DNA from: Tahibacter harae
GTDB lineage: Bacteria > Pseudomonadota > Gammaproteobacteria > Xanthomonadales > Rhodanobacteraceae
Assembly (NCBI RefSeq): GCF_024437735.1
Contig: NZ_JANFQO010000017.1
Location: 1-64,000 of the forward strand
DNA: 64,000 bases
Reading direction: 5' to 3'
Positions within the stretch are counted from its first letter, which is position 1. Each line of letters begins with the position of its first letter. The translations under genes and the position numbers were made by a program. Below are positions 1 to 8,635 of this stretch, piece after piece. Under the pieces are notes generated by a model. It ran no database searches and was not told the origin of the DNA. It saw nothing but the letters and a program-made list of their open reading frames with translations.

Positions 1-1050
1 GGTGGAACTCAGCACGTAGTCGCTGGGCGAGGACGTGATCGCGAGCACGAGGGTCTCGCCGTTCTCGATCGCCGCATCGTCGATCAGGCTCAGCGGCAGC
101 GGAAAATCGTTGCCGTCGTAGACGCCGGCCGGCACGGTCACGCTGAGCGTGTCGGTGCCGCTGGCCGTGCTGAAATCGCTGCCGCGCGTCGCGGTGCTCG
201 CGCCCTGCACGGCCAGCTGCACGGTGATGCCGCCGCTCGGCACCGTGCCGACCACGCGCAGTGTCGGCAATGCTGGCGTGGCTTCGCCTTCGCGCACCGT
301 CGCCGTCGCGCTGCTCAATTCCACGAACGGGCGCAGGGTGACCTGGATATCGTCGATGAAGTTGCCGATGGTCGCGCTACCGCCGCCGGCGAAGATCGAT
401 TCAAAGCCGATCGCATGCACCGCGGTGGAACCCAGCCAGGTGAATTGGCCGGAATAGTCGCGCCAGCCGTTGCTCGCGGCCGCGTGGTTGCAGCTGTTGC
501 CGCTGACGCCGCCGTCGGCCGTGCTGGTGCCGTAGCAGGTGTTCACCGCGCCGTCGCCGTCGTTCTGCGTGGCCGCGCGCACGACGCGGTTGGTGCCCGC
601 GCTGCTGCCGATGCGGAACTCGGTCACGTCATTCACCGTCGCGCTCTGCCGGCCGCGGTGGCTGAAGCGCCAGCCTATGGGCTCGCCCGTGGCCAGGCAC
701 ACGTTCTGGTAGATGCGCGAACTGGCCTCGGCATTCAGCTCGGCGAATTGGGACCCCGAGCGCGCAACGACGCTGTTGTACCCCGACCGCCAGATTTCAA
801 TCAGCGGCCCCGGCGTCTGCGCCACGTTCGGCGCACAGCCCACGCCGTTCTGCGACGGATGCGTCGTCGTCCAGCCCGGCACCAGCGCCTCGGATACCTG
901 GAAATAGCAGTTCGACGGCGCCGCACTCGGCAGCTCGAAGCCCAGGTTGACGAAGGTGCGTTGCACCTGGGCCAGCGCCGGCACGGCGGCCAGTACACCC
1001 AACACGCCGGCAAGAACCCGGCGGAAAACATTCAACCGACGACACGCCAT
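1..1050 (-). CDS. Secreted Calx-beta domain protein (3' end beyond window)
   Basis: This reading frame has no stop between its ATG and the left edge, so only the first 350 codons are present. The start follows an AGGGG ribosome site six bases upstream. A clear signal peptide ends at ALA-QV near residue 27. Residues about 30-215 look like a secreted beta-sandwich module with paired cysteines (NxGFELP near its start, WRFSHRGR further on). Residues about 225-345 match a Calx-beta repeat (TVREGE near its start; later IDDAAIENGETL). Such repeats usually form calcium-binding, adhesive surface or secreted proteins; more repeats probably lie beyond the edge. The specific function is unknown. Confidence 0.75.
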   Translation of the reverse strand, partial: MACRRLNVFRRVLAGVLGVLAAVPALAQVQRTFVNLGFELPSAAPSNCYFQVSEALVPGWTTTHPSQNGVGCAPNVAQTPGPLIEIWRSGYNSVVARSGSQFAELNAEASSRIYQNVCLATGEPIGWRFSHRGRQSATVNDVTEFRIGSSAGTNRVVRAATQNDGDGAVNTCYGTSTADGGVSGNSCNHAAASNGWRDYSGQFTWLGSTAVHAIGFESIFAGGGSATIGNFIDDIQVTLRPFVELSSATATVREGEATPALPTLRVVGTVPSGGITVQLAVQGASTATRGSDFSTASGTDTLSVTVPAGVYDGNDFPLPLSLIDDAAIENGETLVLAITSSPSDYVLSST

Positions 1051-1908
1051 GGTCAACCCCTGGAAAATGCGTAGTTACGGATGGACAGCCCGCCCGACAG
1101 CGGCTGTGCGGGCCGGCGCCGGGCGCCGCGCGGATCAAATAAAGCGTTCTGCATGAGGTTCCCCGGATGCACGGAAGGCGGCTCCAGCCTGGGCTGGCGG
1201 CGGCGTCTTCCCGTGACCGACATTCGGTGAGAAACGTGATCATTCCGCGCAAACCAGCAAGCGCAGCGGGCGGCTTGCGGCGAATCACACCGGGCCCTGC
1301 CCAACTGCCGCCGGAAAATCCAGGGACTGCTTCCTTTGCGCCCCCCGGCGGGCGCCGGTACCTGACGGCCGCGGCCGGGCGACGGCAGCGGGCGCCGGGA
1401 AGTGGGATCGGGGAATCAGGAGCGCCCCGCTCCGCCAGGTGCTGACCGCGGTCTCGCCAAAGCCGGCCACGGGATTACAACCAGATGCTGTCTCCGCGGA
1501 TGCGACGCCAGCTCAAGGCGTGCGGAAGGGAGCCGGCCCCGGTGCTGGGTCGCTGCGTGGAATTCGCGGACAGGCGTCCTGCCGAAGGCCCAAGCCTGGT
1601 CCGGCGGCAGCACCTGAACGCACCGGGTAATGGGTGGATCCCGGTCATCGCGGGCAACCAATCATCACCGAGTCAGTTCACCGTGCGACAGGAAGCCCTC
1701 GACTGCAGCCGGAACCAGCGCGCTTGCCCGGCTTCGTCCGGTAAACCGATCGGGCTACGACAGCTTGAGCAGGCTTTCTTCGGCGCGAGCGCCTCCGGTC
1801 TGGGCTTCGCCGCGGTAGTGGTCGCGGATCAGCGAACCGAGTTCCGCGGGCGGCCGCAGTGGAGCGCGCTGGGCGGCAAACCCCTTCAACGAGGCGCAGC
1901 CACCGCCC
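1051..1908. other. Long intergenic region without convincing gene
   Basis: About 860 bases lie between the secreted Calx-beta gene and the 3' end of the MoeB gene. Several open frames cross it on both strands, but their translations are rich in Arg, Pro and Gly, show no recognisable domain and lack good ribosome sites. A short minus-strand frame over about 1755-1961 ends with a plausible tail (GARAEESLLKLS), but it overlaps the moeB end and has no clear start. The region should contain the promoter of the leftmost gene; I cannot place it confidently. Confidence 0.5.
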
Positions 1909-3075
1909 TCAAGCCGCCGAACAGATCCGCGCAATATCCTCGTAGCCATGAAACACCGCACTCTTTCCGCAGCCGGGGCAGCCCGGGTCGCGGCTCAGGC
2001 GCAGCTCGCGGAAGCTGGCGGCGAGCGCGTCGTAGCACAGCAGGCGGCCAACCAGGCTGTCGCCGCGGTCGAGCAGCAGCTTGAGTGCTTCGGTGGCCTG
2101 CAGCAGGCCGATCACGCCGGGCAGTACGCCGAGTACGCCGGCTTCGGCGCAGTTGGGGGCATCGGCGGCGGCTGGCGGTTCGGGGAACAGGCAGCGGTAG
2201 CAGGGCGAGTCTTCGCGCCGTGCGTCGAATACGCTGGCCTGGCCGGTGAAGCGATGTACCGCGCCGTAAACCAGCGGGATGCGCAGGCGGCGGCAGGCGG
2301 CATCGAGCAGGTAGCGGGTGGGGAAATTGTCCGCGCCGTCGATGACGACATCGGCGCCGGCCAGGCAGTCCTCGACATTGGCCGCGAGCAGGCGCTGCTC
2401 CACGGTCTCGATGTCTATGCGCGGATTCAATGCGAGCAAAGCCATGCGCGCCGATTCGGTCTTGCGCATGCCCACGCGCGCTTCCGCGTGCACGACTTGG
2501 CGCTGCAGGTTGGAACGCTCCACCCTGTCGTCGTCGATCAGACGCAGGCGGCCCACGCCGGCGGCGGCCAGGTAGAGCGCCGCCGGTGCGCCCAGACCGC
2601 CGGCGCCGATCAGCACGATGCGCGCCGCGCCCAGGCGCTGCTGTCCGGCCAGACCGACTTCGGGCAGCAGCAGATGACGCGAATAGCGTTCGCTGCTGTC
2701 GGCATCCAGTCCGCCGCGCTGCACCGGCAGGCCGGCGGCCAGCCAGGCGGCGTAGCCGCCGGCGACGGAGGCGACGTTGGCATAGCCCAGCTGCTGCAGG
2801 GTATCCGCGGCGAACAGCGAGCGCTGACCGCTGCCGCACAGCGCCAGCACGCGGCGTGTGCGATCCGGCACCTGCTCGGCGATGCGCAATTCGAGAAAAC
2901 CGCGCGAAATTCCCAATGCCCCCTGGGGCGTGCCGGGAGCGCGTTCGGCGTCCTCGCGCACGTCGATAAGGACGGCGCCGGCCGCGGCCTCGCGCGCCGC
3001 ATCGGCGGGCGAAATTTCCGCGATGCGCCGGCGCAGGCCGGCCAGCAGTTGATCGCGATTCGGGGCTTGTGACAT
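1909..3075 (-). CDS. moeB: Molybdopterin-synthase adenylyltransferase with N-terminal rhodanese domain
   Basis: The 388-residue protein begins with a rhodanese domain (about residues 15-115; active-site loop LCGSGQRS with the sulfur-carrying cysteine). A ThiF/MoeB adenylation domain follows from about residue 125: GAGGLGAP nucleotide loop, catalytic cysteine in NCAEAGVLG, and zinc pairs CYRC and CPGC. MoeB adenylates the C-terminal glycine of MoaD so that sulfur can be loaded for molybdopterin formation. The fused rhodanese could deliver that sulfur, as in eukaryotic MOCS3/Uba4, where it is C-terminal instead. It is followed in the same direction by no other gene but lies just downstream of moeA (10 bases), so the three Moco genes probably form one operon. 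A role with ThiS or other sulfur carriers is also possible. Confidence 0.88.
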   Translation of the reverse strand: MSQAPNRDQLLAGLRRRIAEISPADAAREAAAGAVLIDVREDAERAPGTPQGALGISRGFLELRIAEQVPDRTRRVLALCGSGQRSLFAADTLQQLGYANVASVAGGYAAWLAAGLPVQRGGLDADSSERYSRHLLLPEVGLAGQQRLGAARIVLIGAGGLGAPAALYLAAAGVGRLRLIDDDRVERSNLQRQVVHAEARVGMRKTESARMALLALNPRIDIETVEQRLLAANVEDCLAGADVVIDGADNFPTRYLLDAACRRLRIPLVYGAVHRFTGQASVFDARREDSPCYRCLFPEPPAAADAPNCAEAGVLGVLPGVIGLLQATEALKLLLDRGDSLVGRLLCYDALAASFRELRLSRDPGCPGCGKSAVFHGYEDIARICSAA

Positions 3076-3085
3076 GGGTACGACC

Positions 3086-4327
3086 TCAGTCCAGCGGCAG
3101 TATTTCCACGCAATCGCCGATGGCCAGCGCCTGCGGTTCTTCGGGCAGCACGATCAGGCAATCGGCTTCGGCCACGCTGCGCAGCACGCCGGAACCCTGG
3201 CGCGGAAACGGCGTGACCCACAGCGTGCCATCGCTGCGCGACTCGCGCCAGGCGCGCTGGAATTCGGCGCGGCGATGGTTCTTCACGATGGGCGCAGCCA
3301 GGCGCGCGTGCCAGCACGGCGCGGCCAGCGCATCGCGGCCGGCCCAGGTTTGCAGCAGCGGTGCGACCAGCAGGCGGAAGGTGGCCAGCCCCGACACCGG
3401 ATTGCCCGGCAGGGCGAATACCGGCGTCTCGCCGATCGCCCCGAACAACAGCGGCATGCCGGGCTTCATGCGGACTTTCCAGAAATCCACCGTGCCGATC
3501 TCGGCCAGCAGGCGCGGCAGGAAATCCGCCTCGCCGGCCGACACGCCGCCGGAGCTGAGCACCAGATCGGCCTCGCCGGCCGCTTGCTGCAGAGCGCGGC
3601 GCAGTGCGTCGACATCGTCGCGCACGTGCTCGTGACGCAGCAGCGTGACGCCCTGCTCGCGCAGCAGGCCGCCCAGGCTGTAGCGATTGGAGTTGTAGAC
3701 CTGGCCGTGGCCCAGCGGGATGCCGGGCGCGACGATCTCGTCGCCGGTGGTCAGCAGCACGGCGCGCGGCGCACGCACCACCTCGACCGCGGTCAGCCCC
3801 AGCGATGCCAGCACGCCCACGCGCGCCGGGCTCAGGCGAACGCCGGCCCGCAGCGCGCATTCGCCGCTGGCGAAATCCTCGCCGGCGGCACGCACGTTGG
3901 CGCCCGCGGTTTCGCCGGCGGCGACCATGACGGCATCGCCTTCGACGCGCACGTTTTCCTTGATCACCACGGTGTCCGCGCCGCGCGGCAGCGGGGCGCC
4001 GGTGGTGATGCGCAGGCAGTCGAACGGGCCGACTGCGGCCTCGCGTGCGTCGCCGGCCAGGCGTGTGCCGACCAGGCGGAATGCCTGCTCGCCCACCGCC
4101 GGCAGATCCGCGCTGCGCAGGGCGAAACCGTCCATGGCCGAGTTGGCCTGGGCGGGCACGTCGATAGAGGCGACCACGTCTGCGGCCAGGATGCGTCCCA
4201 GCGCAGCATCGAGTTCCACCGTTTCCGGCGGCAGCAGGCGCCGCGCGGCGCGGGCTATCACGCGGGCGCGGGCCTGGGCGACAGAAAGCATGGCCACCGG
4301 CGGCTGGGCGGGGTCAGAGGGCGGCAT
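3086..4327 (-). CDS. moeA: Molybdopterin molybdotransferase MoeA
   Basis: This 413-residue protein inserts molybdate into adenylylated molybdopterin, the final step of Mo-MPT formation. It shows the MoeA plan: an N-terminal segment, AMDGFALR near residue 60, TTGDEIV, YNSNRYSL, SSGGVSAGEADF and ALPGNPVSGL, then a C-terminal beta-barrel. Its length is close to the E. coli enzyme (about 411). I chose the ATG at 4327; a second ATG at 4291 is possible. The start overlaps the mobA end by 14 bases, which suggests translational coupling. The cofactor made here is needed by MsrP, encoded at 47471. Confidence 0.93.
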   Translation of the reverse strand: MPPSDPAQPPVAMLSVAQARARVIARAARRLLPPETVELDAALGRILAADVVASIDVPAQANSAMDGFALRSADLPAVGEQAFRLVGTRLAGDAREAAVGPFDCLRITTGAPLPRGADTVVIKENVRVEGDAVMVAAGETAGANVRAAGEDFASGECALRAGVRLSPARVGVLASLGLTAVEVVRAPRAVLLTTGDEIVAPGIPLGHGQVYNSNRYSLGGLLREQGVTLLRHEHVRDDVDALRRALQQAAGEADLVLSSGGVSAGEADFLPRLLAEIGTVDFWKVRMKPGMPLLFGAIGETPVFALPGNPVSGLATFRLLVAPLLQTWAGRDALAAPCWHARLAAPIVKNHRRAEFQRAWRESRSDGTLWVTPFPRQGSGVLRSVAEADCLIVLPEEPQALAIGDCVEILPLD

Positions 4328-4895
4328 CGCGGAAATCCTGCGCAGTGTTGAGATTGGCGAAGCGGCCGGCGCTGGCGCTGAAATCCACTTCAGTACAAGA
4401 ATACGAGTCCTGCCAACGCCAGACCGGACGCTGCGGATCCTCGTCCAGGCCCGGCGGCACGACGCGCGCACAGTGGTACAGCGCGAACAGCGGCTGCCGG
4501 CGCAGGCCGTCATGGGCGACGACGACGGCGGCATCGCCGCGCCGCTGCCACAGCTGTCGTACCAGGTCCGCGCCCGGCGCGGGACTGTCCACGGGCACGG
4601 TCAGCAGCCATTCGCTGCGGCATTCGCCCAGCGCAGTCGCTATGCCTTCCAGCGGGCCGCGGAAACCGGGCCGGCGGTCGGCGCAGACGCGGCCGTAGCG
4701 GGCGTATTCGTCGGCATGGCGATTGGCGAGAATGAGGATCCCGTCCACCTGCGGCGCGATGGCGGCCGTGACCCAGGCGATCAGCGGCCGGCCCTGCAAC
4801 AGGGCCAGGCCCTTGTCCACGCCGCCCAGCCGGCGCGCGGCGCCGCCGGCCAGGATGGCGGCGGCGAGGCTGGCGCTGCGTGCTGGATCTGCCAT
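4314..4895 (-). CDS. mobA: Molybdenum cofactor guanylyltransferase MobA
   Basis: The 193-residue protein attaches GMP to Mo-molybdopterin to give the MGD cofactor. The start chosen (MADPARS) places the diagnostic loop LAGGAARRLGGVDKG at residues 13-27. VPVDSPAPG supplies the conserved metal-binding aspartate, and RPGFRGPLEGI the guanine-binding segment. A longer version with about 25 more residues is open, but its extension is basic and low in complexity. It is probably the first gene of the Moco operon mobA-moeA-moeB. MsrP uses Mo-MPT rather than MGD, so mobA implies further molybdoenzymes of the DMSO-reductase family elsewhere in the genome. Confidence 0.9.
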   Translation of the reverse strand: MADPARSASLAAAILAGGAARRLGGVDKGLALLQGRPLIAWVTAAIAPQVDGILILANRHADEYARYGRVCADRRPGFRGPLEGIATALGECRSEWLLTVPVDSPAPGADLVRQLWQRRGDAAVVVAHDGLRRQPLFALYHCARVVPPGLDEDPQRPVWRWQDSYSCTEVDFSASAGRFANLNTAQDFRDAAL

Positions 4896-5009
4896 TGCGG
4901 CCCTGCCCTTCAGGCGCTTTCCCGGTGTGCGCGGCCGCGGCTGCTCGCGCGCCTGCGCCTGCGGCGACACGCGGACTGCACGCTGCCGGCATGGGCGGCC
5001 ATCACCGCA

Positions 5010-6404
5010 TCAGCGCTTCTTGGCGTTGCGGATCATGCGCTGGCGCTTGCGCTGCTGCCCTTCGGTCAGTTCGTTCTTGCGCCCGGCGAAGGGATTTTCG
5101 CCGTCGCGGAATTCCAGCCGCAGCGGCGTGCCGACCAGCTTGAAGCGCTTGCGGAAGAAGTTCTCCAGATAGCGCTTGTAGCTGTCGGCCAGGTGCTTGG
5201 TGCGCGAACCGTGGATGACGATGGTCGGCGGGTTGCTGCCGCCGGGATGGGCGTAGCGCAGTTTGGGCGCATGGCCGCGCACCAGCGGCGGCTGGTAGGA
5301 CTCGTAGGCCATTTCCACGGCCTTGTTCAGTTCGGATGAGCTGAACTGGCGCGTCGCCGAAGCATGCGCGCGATCGACCGCTTTCATGAGTTCGCGCAGG
5401 CCCGAGCCGTGCTTGGCCGAGATGAACACGCGCTCGGCCCAAGCGACGAAATCCAGGCGCCGCTCCAGCGATTTCTCGCATTGCTCGCGCTGGTACTTCG
5501 ACAGGTCATCCCATTTGTTGGCCACGACGACCAGCGCGCGCGCTTCGTTCAGCACGTGGCCGATCAAGGTCGCATCCTGCTCCGACACGCCTTCCTGCGC
5601 GTCGATCATGACCAGCACGACCTGGGCCGCGGCGATAGACTGCAGCGTCTTGATCACGCTGAACTTCTCTATCGCCTCTTCGACACGGGCGCGGCGGCGC
5701 ACGCCGGCGGTGTCGATCAGGGTGTATTTCTTGCCGTCGCGCTCGATAGGGACGCGGATCGAATCGCGCGTGGTGCCGGCGATGTCGGAGACGACGACGC
5801 GGTTTTCGCCGAGCAGGCGGTTGACCAGGGTGGATTTGCCAACGTTGGGCCGGCCGACGATGGCGACGCGGATGCCCTGGTCGGCGGCTTCTTCCGCCTC
5901 GACTTCATCGTCCGGCGGCAGCTGCGGTTCTATCGCCTCGATCAGGCCGTCGACGCCGCGCCCGTGCGAGGCGGCCAGCGGCACCAGGGTACTGATGCCC
6001 AGCGCGGCGAATTCCGCCAGGCTGCCGGCTTCGTCCAGGCCGTCGGTCTTGTTGACGCCGACCAGCAGCGGTTTGCCGCGCTTGCGCAGGTCGGCCAGGA
6101 TGTCGCGGTCCAGCGCGGTCAGGCCGGCGCGCGCATCGGTCACGAACACGACCACGGCGGCTTCGTCGACGGCGAGCTGCACCTGTTTGGCAGTCAGCGC
6201 GTCTATGCCTTCGTCATCGCCGGACAGGCCGCCGGTATCGACCACCACGAACGGACGCGAGCCCAGGCGGCAGATGCCGTAGTGGCGGTCGCGGGTCAGG
6301 CCGGGCTGATTGGCGACCAGGGCATCCCGCGTGCGGGTGAGCACATTGAACAGGGTCGACTTGCCGACATTGGGACGACCGACCAGAGCGACGACGGGCA
6401 ACAT
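5010..6404 (-). CDS. der: Ribosome biogenesis GTPase Der (EngA)
   Basis: Der is an essential double GTPase that helps assemble the 50S subunit. The 464-residue protein has two tandem G domains, each with GRPNVGKST (near residues 9 and 181), DTGG/DTAG switch motifs and NKTD/NKWD specificity motifs. A KH-like C-terminal domain (KLRYAHPGGSNPPTIVIHG) and a basic tail ending NAKKR follow. The ATG lies immediately before the first G domain, as in other Der proteins. It lies downstream of bamB in the same direction, the usual gammaproteobacterial order, with 186 bases between. Confidence 0.96.
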   Translation of the reverse strand: MLPVVALVGRPNVGKSTLFNVLTRTRDALVANQPGLTRDRHYGICRLGSRPFVVVDTGGLSGDDEGIDALTAKQVQLAVDEAAVVVFVTDARAGLTALDRDILADLRKRGKPLLVGVNKTDGLDEAGSLAEFAALGISTLVPLAASHGRGVDGLIEAIEPQLPPDDEVEAEEAADQGIRVAIVGRPNVGKSTLVNRLLGENRVVVSDIAGTTRDSIRVPIERDGKKYTLIDTAGVRRRARVEEAIEKFSVIKTLQSIAAAQVVLVMIDAQEGVSEQDATLIGHVLNEARALVVVANKWDDLSKYQREQCEKSLERRLDFVAWAERVFISAKHGSGLRELMKAVDRAHASATRQFSSSELNKAVEMAYESYQPPLVRGHAPKLRYAHPGGSNPPTIVIHGSRTKHLADSYKRYLENFFRKRFKLVGTPLRLEFRDGENPFAGRKNELTEGQQRKRQRMIRNAKKR

Positions 6405-6557
6405 GCGCGGAACCTGCTGAGTCAGGCCGGACGGCGAGCGCCGGGCCTGGTGGATACGAAGAACAAGCGATGCATCGCCCGAACGCGGGAATACACCGCT
6501 GTCAGCCGGACCTGCAACCCTGTCCGGTGCGACCGGAGCCGCCGCACCGTCCCGGCC

Positions 6558-6577
6558 GCGCCGCCTCGCGGCGGCGC
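6558..6577 (-). terminator. GC-rich hairpin downstream of bamB (weak terminator candidate)
   Basis: A perfect 8-bp stem (GCGCCGCC / GGCGGCGC) with a 4-base loop lies 14 bases beyond the bamB stop. No U-tract follows on the minus strand, so it could pause or process the transcript rather than terminate it. Confidence 0.3.
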
Positions 6578-6590
6578 GCCGTGAAACTGC

Positions 6591-7760
6591 TTACAACTGG
6601 GCGCGGAAGGCGCCCAGTTTGCCTTTGGCATCGACGACGTAGACCGTGTCGCCGACGACCAGCGGTGTGGCGCGGATGGCGTCCTTGGACAGGCGCTCGC
6701 GCGCGACCAGCTTGCCATCGGCGATCGCCAGCCAGTGCACATAGCCCTGCAGATCGCCGACGACGACGTAGTCGCCCTGCACCGCCGGACCGCTGAGCCA
6801 GCGGTGCAGCAGCGCATCCTGCTTCCACATCGAGGCGCCGCTGGCGCGGTCCAGCGCCCACACCTGGGACTGGTCATCCACCGCATAGACCTGACTGGCC
6901 GACACGCCGACATTCGTATAGCCGGACAGCGTGCGGTTCCACAGCTGGCGGCCGCTGGTGACGCTGAAGGCGACGACCTGGCCGTGGTAGGCGCCGGCGA
7001 AGCCGACGTCGCCGTCGATGAAGATGTCGCCGTCGATATCGCTGAGGCGCTCGACCTCGGTGCGGCCTTCACTGACGGCCAGGGCCTGTTCCCAGGCGGC
7101 GGCGCCGTCGCTGGAGCGCATGGCCATGATCTTGCCGGCGTCGGTCGCATTCAGCACCAGTTCGCCGGCCAGCCGCGGCGCGGCATTGCCGCGCAGCGAC
7201 AGCAGCGGCACGGTGCCGCGGTCGTTGACCCAGCGCTGCTTGCCGTCGTTGATGTCGAAGGCGTAGACGCGGCCGTCGTTGCTGCGCACATAAACCGTGC
7301 CGTCGCCGATGGCCGGCGCGGCCACCACTTCGGCCGAGACGCGCGCGCGCCAGCGTTCGGTGCCGTTGGCCGCGTCCAGCGCAATCACGTCGCCGTCCAG
7401 GCCGCCGATGGCGACCACGCCCTGCCCCACGCCGGGACCGCCGGAGAAGCGCAGGTCGAAGTCCTTCTTCCACAGTTGCTTGCCGCTGGCGGCGTCCAGC
7501 GCCAGCACTTCGCCGTCGACGCCGGCCGAGTACAGATTGCCGCCGGCCAGGGCCGGCATCATGCGGATGCCCGACATGCCCGCGCCCTTGCCCAGGCCGC
7601 GGCTCCAGATTTCCTTTACGCCGAGGCTGGGGGCCAGCTCGGTCAGTTCCTTGGGTTCGGCGATGTTCTCGCGCTTGGAGCTGCTGCGCTGGAACCAGCC
7701 GCAGCCGCTCAGCAGAACCAAGCTCGCCAGGCCGCCGATGAGGAGGGCCGACTTCTTCAT
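6591..7760 (-). CDS. bamB: Outer membrane assembly lipoprotein BamB
   Basis: BamB is the beta-propeller lipoprotein of the BAM complex that folds outer-membrane proteins. The 389-residue precursor has a lipoprotein signal with lipobox LSGC (Cys20). The rest is made of PQQ-like WD repeats: recurring A-L-D-A-A-(S/N)-G-(K/T) turns such as ALDAASGKQLWKK and ALDAANGTERWRA, about seven or eight blades. Its start overlaps the yfgM stop in an ATGA, showing translational coupling, and der follows. The family and genomic position agree, so confidence is high. Confidence 0.95.
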   Translation of the reverse strand: MKKSALLIGGLASLVLLSGCGWFQRSSSKRENIAEPKELTELAPSLGVKEIWSRGLGKGAGMSGIRMMPALAGGNLYSAGVDGEVLALDAASGKQLWKKDFDLRFSGGPGVGQGVVAIGGLDGDVIALDAANGTERWRARVSAEVVAAPAIGDGTVYVRSNDGRVYAFDINDGKQRWVNDRGTVPLLSLRGNAAPRLAGELVLNATDAGKIMAMRSSDGAAAWEQALAVSEGRTEVERLSDIDGDIFIDGDVGFAGAYHGQVVAFSVTSGRQLWNRTLSGYTNVGVSASQVYAVDDQSQVWALDRASGASMWKQDALLHRWLSGPAVQGDYVVVGDLQGYVHWLAIADGKLVARERLSKDAIRATPLVVGDTVYVVDAKGKLGAFRAQL

Positions 7761-8434
7761 GAGTTCTGCTTCTCCGTCGTCGCTACGGCGACGGCCGGAG
7801 CGGCGCCGCCGGCATCATCGAGCTTCATTTCCAGGCCCTGGCGGCCGGGAGCCATCGGCTCCAGCGCATCAAGGGAGGCCTGGTAGGCGCTGCGGGCTTC
7901 GTCGCGCTTGCCCTGGGAAAGAAGAATGTCGCCGCGCAGTTCGGCGATGCTGGCGGCGTAGCCGGCGACCGGCAGCGCGGAAAGCAGCTTCAGCGCTTCG
8001 TCGGCCTTGTCGGCGGCGAACTTGACCTTGACCAGGTTCTGTCCGGCCAGGCTCTTGAGCGCGTCGGTACCGGCATTGTCATACGCCCACTGCAGCGCCT
8101 GCTCGGCGGCAGCGAGGTCCTTGCGCGCCACGGCCGTCTCGGCCCAGCGCAGCGAGGCGATCACGGCATAGGAACTGCCGGCATGTTCTTTCTGGATCTT
8201 CTCGAGGGCGGTCTTGGCGGCTTCGTCGTTCTTGGCCCCGACGGCGGCGCCGAAGGTCTGGAATTCGCCGGCGGCGACGAGCTTCTGGCGGCCCTGGTGG
8301 CCCTGCCACTGGAAGTAACCGAAGATGACCAGCAGACCCAGCGCTATGCCCACCAGGATCGAAGCCGCGTTGTCGCGCATCCATTTGCGCACGATTTCGC
8401 TTTGTTCGTGTTCGTCGAGTTGATCGAAAGCCAT
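7757..8434 (-). CDS. yfgM: YfgM-family TPR-like membrane protein (ancillary SecYEG/periplasmic chaperone factor)
   Basis: The 225-residue protein has one membrane segment (about residues 24-42, SILVGIALGLLVIFGYF) after a short acidic cytoplasmic N-terminus (AFDQLDEHEQSEIV). A periplasmic TPR-like helical domain follows (WAETAVARKDLAAAEQALQWAY, IAELRGDILLSQGKRDEARSAY). In E. coli YfgM associates with PpiD at the Sec translocon and bridges to periplasmic chaperones. The start used here gives the conserved N-terminus; upstream codons are Arg-rich. It overlaps bamB by four bases. The hisS gene that usually precedes yfgM is absent here. Confidence 0.9.
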   Translation of the reverse strand: MAFDQLDEHEQSEIVRKWMRDNAASILVGIALGLLVIFGYFQWQGHQGRQKLVAAGEFQTFGAAVGAKNDEAAKTALEKIQKEHAGSSYAVIASLRWAETAVARKDLAAAEQALQWAYDNAGTDALKSLAGQNLVKVKFAADKADEALKLLSALPVAGYAASIAELRGDILLSQGKRDEARSAYQASLDALEPMAPGRQGLEMKLDDAGGAAPAVAVATTEKQNS

Positions 8435-8635
8435 GTCGTAATCCAGGTTGCGCCCGTGCCGTGAGGACAAGCGGTTCTTCGTCGAAATGTGGCGGCCAGC
8501 GACGGCGCGGAAGCACCGCCTGCGCTGCCGCGGAGGCAACGCCCCGGACCGGGCTCAGGCCGGACCGGGAGGCGCCGTAGAGTAACAGGAAGCGCAGGCG
8601 GCGAACCTGCGCCGAAGCCGACAGTGCGGCGCGAT

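Noticed and set aside
1485-2084. Plus-strand open frame of 199 codons in the leftmost gap
   Set aside because: It overlaps the moeB end antisense and has no family resemblance or ribosome site.
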